Shown here: in pieces, positions 13,191-22,103 of the stretch
How the letters are laid out: the number at the start of each line of letters is the position of its first letter
Numbering within the stretch: position 1 is the stretch's first letter
From: Deltaproteobacteria bacterium
Lineage (GTDB): Bacteria; Desulfobacterota; Syntrophia; Syntrophales; UBA8958
Assembly: GCA_029561465.1 (NCBI GenBank)
Contig: JAKQIZ010000042.1
Span: 1 to 56,938, forward strand
Length of the DNA stretch: 56,938 bases
Direction: 5' to 3'
Made by a program: the position numbers and the translations under genes
The notes under the pieces: generated by a model
What the model saw: only the letters and a program-made list of their open reading frames with translations
Told to the model about the DNA's origin: nothing
The model's database searches: none

Positions 13191-14744
13191 ATGACGGGGA
13201 ACGGCAGCCGGGCGGGAGGAAACAGGTTCTGGGGAGAAACGACGGCCTTTCTCGCCCTGTTTCTCGACAATGTCGGGGTGCTGATCTTTCTCAGCGCCAT
13301 CCTGGTTTTCACTTTCAATTATCCCGCGGAGATCGTCCTGACCCGCATGATCCCCGGTACGGCCGTAGGGGTTTTCTGCGGCGACCTCATCTATACCTGG
13401 CTGGCCATTCGCCTGAGGAAGAAGACCGGGCGGAATGATGTCACCGCCATGCCCCTGGGTCTGGATACGCCCTCCACCATCGGAATCGCCTATGCCGTCC
13501 TGGGACCGGCCTATGTGGCCACCCGGGACGCCGAGCTAACCTGGCACATCGGCATGACCACCCTGTTCATGATCGGCGCCGTAAAGATCGTCACGTCCTT
13601 TTGCGGCGCCTGGCTGCAGCGCGTCATTCCCACCGCCGGACTCCTGGGCCCCCTGGCGGGGATCGGTCTTTTGCTTTTGGGTTTTCTCCCCCTCCTGGAT
13701 GTCTTCGGCGAGCCCATCGTGGGTCTCACCGCCCTGGGGATCGTCTTTGCCGTTATCCTGGCCCGGCTGGAGCTTCCCGGCCGGATGCCCGGGGTCCTCG
13801 TGGCCGTCGTTGTGGGGACCCTCATCCATCTCGTCCTCGGATACGGGGGCTATCTGCCTGAATTCCGGCCGCCGTCCCTGGAAATGAAGCTCTATATCCC
13901 CGTTTTCTCGTTGGATTTTATCAAAAGTCTGCCCCAGAGCCTGCCTTATCTGTCCATCGCCATTCCCTTCGGGATCATGACCATCATCGGGGGCATCGAT
14001 AATACAGAGAGCGCCCGGCTGGCCGGGGACGCCTACCGGAGCAGGGACATCCTTCTCACCGAGGCCTTCACCTCGCTCATCGCCGCCTTCTTTGGCGGCG
14101 TGGCCCAGACCACTCCCTACATCGGTCACCCGGCGTACAAGAAGATGGGGGGAACCTACTGGTACACCCTCTTCACGGGGGTGCTCATCGGGGTGGGGGC
14201 GGTGGTCGGATTGTTGTCGTTGTTCGTGGCGGTCATCCCCCGGGCGGCCCTGGCCCCCATTTTTATGTTCATCGGCTTCGAGATGACGAGGCAGGCTTAC
14301 CAGGAGGCACCTGTGCATCATTCCCCGGCGGTTAGCATCTGCTTTCTCCCTGTGGCGGCCAACATGATGCTTATCATCCTCGGTCAATTTCTGGGCCCCC
14401 TGGCGGTCGCGCCGGACACTCTGCCGCCCCGCCTCCAGATCCTCCATCAGAATCTGACGGTATTGAGCAACGGTTTCATCGTCACCGGGCTGCTCTGGGG
14501 GAGCATGCTGGCCTTTCTCATCGACGGAAAAAAGCACCGGGCCTCCCTTTGCGCCGTCATCTGCGCCCTCTTCAGCCTTTGCGGCATCATCCATTCCGTG
14601 CTGCCTTCGGGGGAGATCTATCCGCCCTGGCGGCCGGCCGGTTATGCCCATTATTTCATTGCGGCCGGATATGGGTTGCTGGCGGTCGTTTTCGCCGTCC
14701 TCCGGCCCGGGAAGGTCGGGGACGACAAGATATTCAAGGAGTGA
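13191..14744 (+). CDS. NCS2/AGZA-type permease (nucleobase transporter-like)
   Basis: 517 aa and strongly hydrophobic, with about 12 predicted membrane helices. Motifs such as FLDNVGVLIFLSAIL, TGRNDVTAMPLGLDTPS, TAGLLGPLAGIGLLLLGF and IIGGIDNTESARLAGDAY resemble the xanthine/uracil and adenine/guanine permease superfamily. The substrate cannot be read from sequence; the family also includes sulfate and unknown-substrate carriers. Starts 38 bp after the debranching enzyme, so possibly the same transcript, though function does not obviously connect. Confidence 0.8.
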   Translation: MTGNGSRAGGNRFWGETTAFLALFLDNVGVLIFLSAILVFTFNYPAEIVLTRMIPGTAVGVFCGDLIYTWLAIRLRKKTGRNDVTAMPLGLDTPSTIGIAYAVLGPAYVATRDAELTWHIGMTTLFMIGAVKIVTSFCGAWLQRVIPTAGLLGPLAGIGLLLLGFLPLLDVFGEPIVGLTALGIVFAVILARLELPGRMPGVLVAVVVGTLIHLVLGYGGYLPEFRPPSLEMKLYIPVFSLDFIKSLPQSLPYLSIAIPFGIMTIIGGIDNTESARLAGDAYRSRDILLTEAFTSLIAAFFGGVAQTTPYIGHPAYKKMGGTYWYTLFTGVLIGVGAVVGLLSLFVAVIPRAALAPIFMFIGFEMTRQAYQEAPVHHSPAVSICFLPVAANMMLIILGQFLGPLAVAPDTLPPRLQILHQNLTVLSNGFIVTGLLWGSMLAFLIDGKKHRASLCAVICALFSLCGIIHSVLPSGEIYPPWRPAGYAHYFIAAGYGLLAVVFAVLRPGKVGDDKIFKE

Positions 14745-14879
14745 CAGCGGTGGTTTATGATATCTCCGGAGGCGGGAATCCCGCTGCCGGGGAGGAGGCA
14801 TGAAGAAACGTGCAGATGCCCAGCAACGGCGGGTGTGTGGGGTGATCAAGAGCGCTGGGTGCGGGAGGAGGAGGTCGCA

Positions 14880-15752
14880 ATGCCATACTATGTAACCGAC
14901 GATCATGTCCGTCTGTACTACGAGGTACGGGGAAAAGGACGGCCGGTGGTGCTCGTCCACGGTCTGACGGCCAACCGCCGTCACTTCCGCAAACAGACGC
15001 CGGAGCTGGCCGGAGAATTCCAGGTCATTACCATGGATCTACGCGGTCACGGGGATTCGGAGGTGCCGGAGCACGGCCTGACCCTGCCCCGCCTGGCCCG
15101 GGACCTCAGGGAACTGACGGAATATCTGGAACTCACGGACCTTTCCATGGTGGGGTGGTCCCTGGGTGCCCATGTCATCTTCGAGTATGTGAAGCAGTAT
15201 TCCTGCCGGGGGATAGCGAAGGTCGCCGTGATCGACATGGCCCCCCGACTCCTGAGGGCCCCGGACTGGCCCTGGGGTCTTCCCGGTGTCTTCAGCAGGA
15301 AGACGGGGGATTTCGGACCCGAGGACAACCTTGTCATGCTGGGAGCCATGCTTGGTGACTGGGAGGCCTACAGCCGGATCGTCGCCCAGCGGATCCTGAA
15401 CAAGTCCCTTTTCAACGACCGGATGGAATTCGACGATCGGGGGGATTTCAAAGGCAAGGCGGATCTTCCCTGGCTGTATGCCGAGGCCCGGAGGAACACC
15501 CCCCACGTTATCATCGCCCTCTGGATTTCTCTGTCCCTCCAGGATTACCGGCCGGTTTTGAAGGAGATCACGGCGCCGTGCCTCCTGGCCTACGGTATGG
15601 AAAGCAACTACTATCCCCCGGAAAATTACGCCTTCATGGCGGAGGCGATGCCCCGGGCCCGGACGGTTCCCTTTGCCGGCTGCGGCCATGCCCTGCACAT
15701 CCAGGATCCCGAACGGTTCAACCGGGAACTGATCGAATTCCTGCGGGAATAG
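14880..15752 (+). CDS. Alpha/beta hydrolase
   Basis: 290 aa. A classic alpha/beta-hydrolase fold: oxyanion region VVLVHGLTANRRHF, nucleophile elbow GWSLGAH with Ser, and C-terminal His in FAGCGHALHIQDPERF. Asp of the triad is probably in the segment before it. The start ATG 14880 is preceded by GGAGGAGGAGG; the track ORF begins 41 codons upstream. The substrate is unknown; relatives are esterases, lactonases and haloperoxidase-like enzymes. Confidence 0.87.
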   Translation: MPYYVTDDHVRLYYEVRGKGRPVVLVHGLTANRRHFRKQTPELAGEFQVITMDLRGHGDSEVPEHGLTLPRLARDLRELTEYLELTDLSMVGWSLGAHVIFEYVKQYSCRGIAKVAVIDMAPRLLRAPDWPWGLPGVFSRKTGDFGPEDNLVMLGAMLGDWEAYSRIVAQRILNKSLFNDRMEFDDRGDFKGKADLPWLYAEARRNTPHVIIALWISLSLQDYRPVLKEITAPCLLAYGMESNYYPPENYAFMAEAMPRARTVPFAGCGHALHIQDPERFNRELIEFLRE

Positions 15753-15875
15753 TGAACACGACGGTGTCGCCTGCCGGAGCAAGCGCCGGCAGTTCATTGT
15801 ACCCTCCAGACGGGATTTGATCGGTTAATATGAATGCGGATATCATGGGGATCCGCTGCGGATGATCGATCCTGT

Positions 15876-16418
15876 TCAGTTCATAAGTCCTGGCAGAAAG
15901 AGGGCAATTTCGGGAAACATGATCAGGAGGAGAGAGAGGATGACCATGGCACTGAGCAAATGCAGCGCCCCCTGGAAGATGGTATGCAGGGGGACGTCCC
16001 GGGCGACGCCGCCCACGACATAGACGTTTATTCCCACCGGGGGGGTGATGACGCCAATCTCTGCGACCAGGACAATGATGACCCCAAACCATATGGGATC
16101 GTAACCCAGAGTGGTCACTACTGGATAGAAGACGGGAATGGTGAGCATGATCATCGCCAGGGAATCCATCAGACAGCCGAGAAAAAGATAAACACATATG
16201 ATCATGCCGATAATTGCTGCCGGCGGCAGGGAAAGCCCGGCTACCCAAGTGCCGACTTCCGTCGGGATGGTAGTCACTGCCAGAAAATGCCCGAAAACGG
16301 TAGCCCCCGCAACTATGGTCATAATCATGCATGAGATCCGCAAGGTATCGTTAAGGGACTGAAGAAAGGACCGCCAGGCCAGGTTCCGGCCCAGAAGGGC
16401 AATGATCAACGTTCCCAT
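15876..16418 (-). pseudogene. C-terminal fragment of TRAP transporter large permease (DctM)
   Basis: The 180-aa ORF encodes only the last part of a DctM-type permease of about 430 aa: [62 protein letters not shown] and IGVITPPVGINVYVVGGVA are typical. The N-terminal half is missing, and its first codons (ATGGGAACG) fuse directly to the end of a decarboxylase beta-subunit remnant. No Shine-Dalgarno or partner DctP/DctQ gene is present. It is a deletion remnant, not a working transporter. Confidence 0.85.
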
Positions 16419-16729
16419 GGCGCCGCATCAGGAGAAAGTTATGCTTGTCCGCCTTCTGGCCTTCGACCTGGGATACCCGGGCCGCCATGGGTACGGCGGA
16501 AACGTGGGCGGAACCGATCAGGGGGTTGATCTTCTCTTTCAGAAACAGATTCATGAGCTTGGCCATGAGCACCCCCCCCGACGGTACTGAAGGCGAAGGC
16601 GACGAGGCCGAGGATAAAGATTAAGATCGGCTGGGGTTTGAGAAAGGCTTCGGCGTTCATCGTCGCTCCCACGGACAGTCCCAGGAATATGGTGACGATG
16701 GACGCCGCCGGAAAAGCGAATCGCATTTA
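16418..16729 (-). pseudogene. Remnant of sodium-translocating decarboxylase beta subunit (OadB/GcdB-like)
   Basis: Two overlapping minus-strand frames together give FPAASIVTIFLGLSVGATM...[10 protein letters not shown] then [50 protein letters not shown], a C-terminal stretch of the Na+-pumping decarboxylase beta subunit. The frame changes at a run of eight C (plus strand, near 16572-16579); seven would restore it. The N-terminus is missing: a stop lies directly before the first codon. The C-terminus breaks off where the DctM fragment begins. No alpha or gamma subunit gene is nearby. Confidence 0.8.
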
Positions 16730-16890
16730 CCGATGGGGAAGAGGATGGGACAGCAAAGGGAACTTCACGGCATGATGAGTGGCGCCATGCTTGAAAAAGG
16801 AGGAGACCGGGGAATGGCGCTTCCCCGGTCCGAATAACACCCGGCCGCTCAAAACCGGGTATTTTGATTTCTTAACAACAACCCTTGAAT

Positions 16891-16928
16891 TTTCTACCGG
16901 CCGCCTCGAAACCGGCAGCCGGTAGAAA
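16891..16928. terminator. Inverted repeat downstream of the acetate-type transporter
   Basis: Arms TTTCTACCGGC and GCCGGTAGAAA are perfectly complementary over 11 bp around a GC-rich loop, just beyond the transporter stop at 16951. The outer A/T bases give short T-runs within the stem on both strands, so it may end transcription from the transporter gene. It lacks a long trailing U-tract. Confidence 0.5.
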
Positions 16929-16950
16929 TCCTTATTTCAATAAACCAAAA

Positions 16951-17679
16951 TTACTTCACCAACGGTTTGGGTACGAAATAGATCGCTTTCCCATAGACGG
17001 TGTTGCAGGTAATGGCCCCGGCCATGTAAACGCCGATCCAGCCCACGATTATCAGCAACCATCCCGCGAAGGGCTTCAGGACCTTCGGATCCCCGAACCA
17101 GCCGGAATCCATGCCCACGATGCACCACAGAACGATATCGACCAAGATGACGAGGATGAACATGGCCGCGCTGCTCTTGGCGTACGCGGGGGTAACAGCC
17201 GTCAGAAAGCCCGCGCCGGCCATCCAGAGCCAACCTTCCACATGGACGGCCTTGCCGACCATGGCGCCTACGGCCTTGCCGATGCCGGCCTTGGCGGCCG
17301 CGAGCTGCTCCGGCGTAAGCATCTTGACATCCGTAACCCCGGCCGCGGCCATGGCGGCGTCCATGGACTCCTTGGCCGCCTTGGGAATGAAGATGAAACT
17401 GATGGAATACCATTTGGCGAAGACGCTCAGGGCCGCCGCAAACATGAAGAATGCCGAGAAGAACAAAAAGACGTTGCCGCCGGTGATGTTGTGGTCTTTC
17501 AATTCCATGACCGCCGTCGTGTACTGGACGATGCCGCCGCCGATGAGCCAGGCCGACAGCAAGGGGAAACCGGAGACATCCACTTTACCAAGGAAAACCG
17601 CCCCAAAACCGAAACAGGCTACGGCCAGCGCGGCGAGACCGCCGGGACCCGGAGATGCAAAACTATGTTCGTGTGCCAT
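16951..17679 (-). CDS. GPR1/FUN34/YaaH family transporter (acetate/succinate type)
   Basis: 242 aa. Six hydrophobic segments and the opening SPGPGGLAALAVACFGFGAVFLG fit the GPR1/FUN34/YaaH (AceTr) family; the usual NPAP signature is altered to SPGP. An Ala-rich insert (about residues 110-145, KESMDAAMAAAGVTDVKMLTPEQLAAAKAG) lies in a loop between membrane helices and is longer than in SatP. ATG 17679 has AAGGAGGG at good spacing; the track start is 19 codons upstream. In a syntroph it would move acetate or another short acid. Divergent from a sigma-54 activator. Confidence 0.85.
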   Translation of the reverse strand: MAHEHSFASPGPGGLAALAVACFGFGAVFLGKVDVSGFPLLSAWLIGGGIVQYTTAVMELKDHNITGGNVFLFFSAFFMFAAALSVFAKWYSISFIFIPKAAKESMDAAMAAAGVTDVKMLTPEQLAAAKAGIGKAVGAMVGKAVHVEGWLWMAGAGFLTAVTPAYAKSSAAMFILVILVDIVLWCIVGMDSGWFGDPKVLKPFAGWLLIIVGWIGVYMAGAITCNTVYGKAIYFVPKPLVK

Positions 17680-18193
17680 AAAAACCCTCCTTATTTCTTC
17701 GTTACGATAAGAAAAAAAATAAAATGAAGCGATCAAACTAACCTAAGCATGCCATTTGCCGCTTTTTTCTCCTTTCATCCCCCCTTTCCCCACAACCGTC
17801 TTCTCTTGTCCGCAAACCGCGAGATTTGCCTTACCGTCAAAAAGTTGTTGCTAAATTATGGATAAAAAATTATTCGCTGTTCCGACATGGAAGCTATTAA
17901 GAATTGAAATCGAACACATCCGCCCGCCCTTCCGGAGGCGAATGAAGATCACCGCACCGCCGTCAAATCAGGCCGCAATCTCCCCGGTCGCGGGGCTTGT
18001 CGATGTGCTCTTTTCCTCATCTTTTCTATATCTAAAAGTGTGCCAGATATTTATCCTCATGAAATCGACTACTTGTCATTAAGAGGAAGAAATAATCACG
18101 ATATTTGGCGAAATCTGTTGTGAAATATGGTGATCTCCGTTATATATCGCCCGGTCGCGGTGGCCAAATCTTGGAAAAGGGGAAAAAATCGAC
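17680..18193. other. Divergent intergenic region between transporter and sigma-54 activator
   Basis: About 510 bp with no gene I can support; the 74-aa track ORF at 17858 has no recognisable features. It is AT-richer than the flanking genes and must hold promoters for both genes. A weak -24/-12-like element is listed separately. Confidence 0.6.
17746..17762 (-). promoter_or_regulatory. Possible sigma-54 (-24/-12) promoter for the transporter
   Basis: The minus strand reads GCGGCAAATGGCATGCT: GG and GC dinucleotides with the required ten-base spacing, about 70 bp before the transporter start. The first T of TGG is C and the -12 element is TGC rather than TTGC, so the match is partial. The case rests mainly on the adjacent sigma-54 activator gene. 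Confidence 0.25.
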
Positions 18194-19780
18194 ATGGAAG
18201 CGTCAGGAAACGAGTTTTTCCGGCAGGCCACCATCCGGCTCTGCAGCAGTCTGGAAATAGAAAAGGAGATGTTCAACTGTCTCTCCTATCTGCGGAATTA
18301 TCTGCCCGCCCGGGAGATGCTGCTGATCATCTTCGATCCCATCCCGGGGTTGATTCACAATCTGGCCCGGGTGAGTCTGGAAGGGATCGGTAAACCCTTT
18401 CGCTCCAAATCCCTTTCGGAGGAGGCGATCTGCCGGATCAACTATGACACTGCCACCTGGCAGGAGGTCAAGATTCTCGATCGCCTGGAATTGCACCCCG
18501 CCGGTTGGATCCTCTATGACCATGTAAATCTGTCCATGACCTCCATGATGTACATCAGTCTGGTGATTGAAGGGAAAATATTGGGGTCGATGGTCTTTCT
18601 GGCAGACGGCAGGGGGATGTTCAAAAGGGAGCATGCCGACCTCATCTCCCAATTGCGGGAACCTTTCACCATCGCCGTCTCCAACGCCCTGCGCTACCGG
18701 GAGTTGACCAAGCTGAAGGATATCCTGGACGCGGAAAATCAGGACCTCACCCGGGAGCTGAGATATGTTACGGAAGATGATATTGTCGGCGCCGATTTCG
18801 GCCTGAGGCAGGTGATGGAGATGGTCAGACAGGTGGCCTCCCTCAAGAGCCCCGTGTTGCTCCTGGGAGAGACCGGCGTGGGAAAGGAGGTAATCGCCAA
18901 CGCCATTCATTACGCCTCCCCGCGGAGGGAGCGGCCGCTGGTCAAGGTGAACTGCGGCGCCATTCCCGAGAGCCTTATGGACAGCGAACTCTTCGGTCAT
19001 GAGCGGGGGGCCTTTACCGGCGCCATCGCCCAGAAAAAGGGTCGCTTTGAACGGGCCGACAAGGGCAGTATCTTCCTCGACGAGGTTGCCGAGCTGCCGC
19101 CGTCCATTCAGGTCAGGCTGCTCAGGGTGCTGCAGAACGGAGAAATCGAGCGGGTGGGAGGGGCGGAAACCATCCCGGTGGATATCCGCGTCATCGCCGC
19201 CACCCATCGCAACCTGGAGGAGATGGTGCGTAACGGCAATTTCCGGGAGGATCTTTGGTTCCGCCTCAATATCTTTCCCATCATGATTCCCCCCCTGCGA
19301 AACCGCCAGGGAGACATCCCGAACCTGATCCGCCACTTCATGGAGAAGAAGGCCCGGGAGCTTAAGATTCACACCCCGCCGCCCATGTCCGCCCAGGTCC
19401 TGGAAAGGCTCAAGGAATATCACTGGCCGGGCAATGTCCGGGAGTTGGAAAATCTCGTTGAACGGGAATTGATCAAAAGCAGGGGTACCAACGGCAACCG
19501 TTTCATGACCTTCGAGCATTTCCGGTGGCCCCGGCGTTCCGGTCCGGCCTGGGGAGCTCCGGAGGACAACGGGAATTTCCTCACCATGGACGAGGCGATG
19601 ACCCATCATATCCAACTGGCCCTGGAACAGACCAAGGGCAAGATCTACGGGTCCGACGGCGCCGCCGCTTTGCTGGGAATCAACCCCAACACCCTGCGCA
19701 GCCGGATGAAGAAACTGGGGATCTTTCCGCCCGGATCCCAGAATCGGCGCCGGCTTCGGGAAGGAGCGGTGCGAGGTTAA
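18194..19780 (+). CDS. Sigma-54-dependent transcriptional activator (GAF-like sensor, AAA+, Fis HTH)
   Basis: 528 aa. Residues 1-180 form a GAF-like sensor. The AAA+ core has Walker A GETGVGKEV, the sigma-54 contact loop GAFTGA, Walker B GSIFLDEVAELP, and the arginine-finger region ENLVERELI. The C-terminus GINPNTLRSRMKKLGI is a Fis-type HTH. No receiver domain, so it is not a classic response regulator; it resembles FhlA/NorR-style one-component activators. The ATG follows AAGGGGAAAA. Divergence from the acetate-type transporter suggests that gene as target. Confidence 0.93.
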   Translation: MEASGNEFFRQATIRLCSSLEIEKEMFNCLSYLRNYLPAREMLLIIFDPIPGLIHNLARVSLEGIGKPFRSKSLSEEAICRINYDTATWQEVKILDRLELHPAGWILYDHVNLSMTSMMYISLVIEGKILGSMVFLADGRGMFKREHADLISQLREPFTIAVSNALRYRELTKLKDILDAENQDLTRELRYVTEDDIVGADFGLRQVMEMVRQVASLKSPVLLLGETGVGKEVIANAIHYASPRRERPLVKVNCGAIPESLMDSELFGHERGAFTGAIAQKKGRFERADKGSIFLDEVAELPPSIQVRLLRVLQNGEIERVGGAETIPVDIRVIAATHRNLEEMVRNGNFREDLWFRLNIFPIMIPPLRNRQGDIPNLIRHFMEKKARELKIHTPPPMSAQVLERLKEYHWPGNVRELENLVERELIKSRGTNGNRFMTFEHFRWPRRSGPAWGAPEDNGNFLTMDEAMTHHIQLALEQTKGKIYGSDGAAALLGINPNTLRSRMKKLGIFPPGSQNRRRLREGAVRG

Positions 19781-19872
19781 AGATATTGACAGCCGGCGGA
19801 AAATAACCGAAAATGATCTTACCCTGGAGATGCAGGGTTGGATAGCCGGATAGAATCAACCTCCTGTTCGTC

Positions 19873-20880
19873 ATGAAACTGATTTATGCCACCGACGTTC
19901 ATGGCTCCTTCGAGCGGGTGCGGGAGCTGCTCCGTCTTACCACGGCCGATGTTTACATCATTGCGGGTGATCTGGTCGATATACCGTTCTATACCGTGGA
20001 GAAGGCGAGGCGTTACCATGACCTCCAGACATATTTCCACAGTCTGAGGCGGGACCGGGGAAAGACGGCCGCCACCCTCGAAGATTTCGTCGCAACCCTC
20101 CTGGAGGAGCCCGATCTGCCCGGCGAAGTGTGGGAGAAAGGGGACCGGTTTCGCTACGAGACCATGCGGGCCCGACATATCCTCCAGAAGCACTACCGGC
20201 TTCTGGACAACATCCTCTCTTTGGCTACGGCGGGGACAGCCTTCGCCCTGCCGGGCAATCACGACATGGATCTCCACCATACGCTGTTGCGGGGCAGGGA
20301 CCTCCATCTCCAGTGTCACGAGTCAAAGGGGATAAAAATCGCCGGGTACGGGGGAGCCGCGGGAAATACCCCGGGCATTCCGGAGCGTTTCGGAGTGGCC
20401 TATCGAGAAGGCGGGGGTGGCAAGAACGATGAAATGTACCGTTTTTTTCAATCCGTGCGGCCCGATGTCATCGCCGTCCATCAGCCTCCTTACGGAATTC
20501 ACGATTTTGCCCCGCCCATGGGTGAAACTGGTTCCCATGCCCTGCGTCGGTATTGCGAACGACACCCCGTGCTCCTCTGCCTCACGGGGCACCTCCACGA
20601 CCAGTGGGGACTGGAGGAGGTGGAGGACACGGTGTTTCTGAACCCCTCCCATTTCGGGGAAATCGTTCAGGCGAACGGAACGGTTGCGGAAGGGGGCTTC
20701 TTCCATGAATTGGAAATTGACGGCGGAAAGATCGGCGGTGTCCGGCACCGGAAACTGGTGGGGGATCTGATCCACGACCTGGTGTATTATGAACGCCGGG
20801 AAGGAGAATGGGCCCGGCGGGTGGTGGACCGGGAACGTTACGGGGCGCTGCTGAGGGGGATCAATTGCGAGCCGCTATGA
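19873..20880 (+). CDS. Calcineurin-like metallophosphoesterase
   Basis: 335 aa. Five metal-binding motifs are visible: ATDVHGS (D-x-H), GDLVD, LPGNHDMD (GNHD), AVHQPPYG and LTGHLHD (GHxH). Together they bind two metal ions for phosphoester hydrolysis. About 80 residues between the second and third motifs are unusually long and helical. The substrate is unknown. It precedes the GGDEF gene by 36 bp, so the two may be cotranscribed. Confidence 0.88.
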   Translation: MKLIYATDVHGSFERVRELLRLTTADVYIIAGDLVDIPFYTVEKARRYHDLQTYFHSLRRDRGKTAATLEDFVATLLEEPDLPGEVWEKGDRFRYETMRARHILQKHYRLLDNILSLATAGTAFALPGNHDMDLHHTLLRGRDLHLQCHESKGIKIAGYGGAAGNTPGIPERFGVAYREGGGGKNDEMYRFFQSVRPDVIAVHQPPYGIHDFAPPMGETGSHALRRYCERHPVLLCLTGHLHDQWGLEEVEDTVFLNPSHFGEIVQANGTVAEGGFFHELEIDGGKIGGVRHRKLVGDLIHDLVYYERREGEWARRVVDRERYGALLRGINCEPL

Positions 20881-20916
20881 GGCGTTTAGCGCCGGCGGTC
20901 GGAAAGGGCGGGAGAC

Positions 20917-22026
20917 ATGACGAGGAAAGGCGAAGCGGATGTAAGGTTGCTGGGGAGGATGGCGAATCTGGCTATTTCCTGCCTTACCGGGGAAGAGGTC
21001 GTCGCCGTTGCGGCCCGTTTCCTGCCGCAGCTTTTTCCCGGGGAATCCGGGGCGCTTTTTCTCCGTCCCGCCGCCGGGAAGGAGTATGAACCGGCGGCGT
21101 CCTGGGGCGAGGAGAGGGCATGGCGTCCCTTTTCCGGCGCCGACTGCTGGTCCCTGCGCCGCCGCCGTCTCCATAGCGTCCGCCAGGGAAAGGACCAGCC
21201 CCTCTGCCCCCACGCCGACCACGATCCGGAGCGGTGGATTTCCCTCTGCATCCCCATGACGGCCCGGGAAGATGTCCTGGGTGTCTTCCACGTCCTGATC
21301 CCGGTGGAAGAGAGCTCGACAGATGCTGGGAAGGGGCCGGGGGACCGGCTGCTTCAAGGTGGTTCTCCAATCCCGGCCGCGGGTTCGGAAACCGGAGAAG
21401 CCGGGGAACTCGGCGGATCGGATACCTACCTGGGTGAAGGGGCGGACGAAAGGAGGCTCGCCGCCCTGACGGCGGACATCCTGACGATGATTTTCGTCAA
21501 TCTCCGGCTCCGGCGGCAGATCGACGACCTCGCCGTACGGGACGCCCTGACCGGATGCTTCAACCGCCGCTATCTGGAGGACAGCCTGGCCAGGGAACTC
21601 AAGGTCGTCCAGCGGACCGGCCGTCCCCTGGCGGTGGTTCTCATGGATATCGACCATTTCGGGCGGTTCACCGACGCCTTCGGTCATGGGTCGAGCAGCC
21701 TGGTCCTCCGGGAGTTGGGGGAGTTTCTCCGGAATAACGTCCGGGATGTGGACCTGAGCTGCCGCTACGGCGCCGATGAATTCGCCCTTCTGTTTCCCGA
21801 TACGGATCCGCCGGGGGCCCGGCGCCGGGCGGAGCATCTCCAGGCTATGCTCCGGGATCTCTCCCGTCATGGCGGGGGCTCCCATCTGCGCCGGATCACC
21901 CTGTCCATGGGCGTTGCGGCCTACCCCGATCAGGGGGAAACGTGGGGAGATCTCATGGAGGCGGTGAAGGCCGCCCTGAAAAGGGCCAAGCAGACCGGTC
22001 GGGACCGGGTCTGCGGCGGCGAGTAG
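20917..22026 (+). CDS. GGDEF-domain protein with variant GADEF active site and GAF-like N-terminus
   Basis: 369 aa. The N-terminal 190 residues look like a GAF-type sensor (ISLCIPMTAREDVLGVFHVLIP). The GGDEF domain begins DALTGCFNRRYLEDSLARE, with DIDHFGRFTDAFGH and the active-site loop reading RYGADEFALLFPD in place of GGDEF. An inhibitory-site RxxD (RDVD) is kept five residues before it. Diguanylate cyclases make c-di-GMP; with Ala at the second loop position activity is uncertain. It sits just before the glycogen synthesis genes. Confidence 0.85.
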   Translation: MTRKGEADVRLLGRMANLAISCLTGEEVVAVAARFLPQLFPGESGALFLRPAAGKEYEPAASWGEERAWRPFSGADCWSLRRRRLHSVRQGKDQPLCPHADHDPERWISLCIPMTAREDVLGVFHVLIPVEESSTDAGKGPGDRLLQGGSPIPAAGSETGEAGELGGSDTYLGEGADERRLAALTADILTMIFVNLRLRRQIDDLAVRDALTGCFNRRYLEDSLARELKVVQRTGRPLAVVLMDIDHFGRFTDAFGHGSSSLVLRELGEFLRNNVRDVDLSCRYGADEFALLFPDTDPPGARRRAEHLQAMLRDLSRHGGGSHLRRITLSMGVAAYPDQGETWGDLMEAVKAALKRAKQTGRDRVCGGE

Positions 22027-22103
22027 AGGACAAGCCGCCAGCCCGCGATGATTTACTTTTTTCCGACAATCTGCCATATATAACCTCTGTGAAGGGAGGG
22101 ATG

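Noticed and set aside
13536-14984. 482-aa minus-strand ORF opposite the permease
   Set aside because: Its Asp/Gly/His/Gln-rich sequence is the typical antisense of a hydrophobic protein; the plus strand has consistent membrane helices.
15760-15790. CTGCCGG...CCGGCAG stem after the alpha/beta hydrolase as terminator
   Set aside because: Only 7-bp arms and no T-run; too weak to list.
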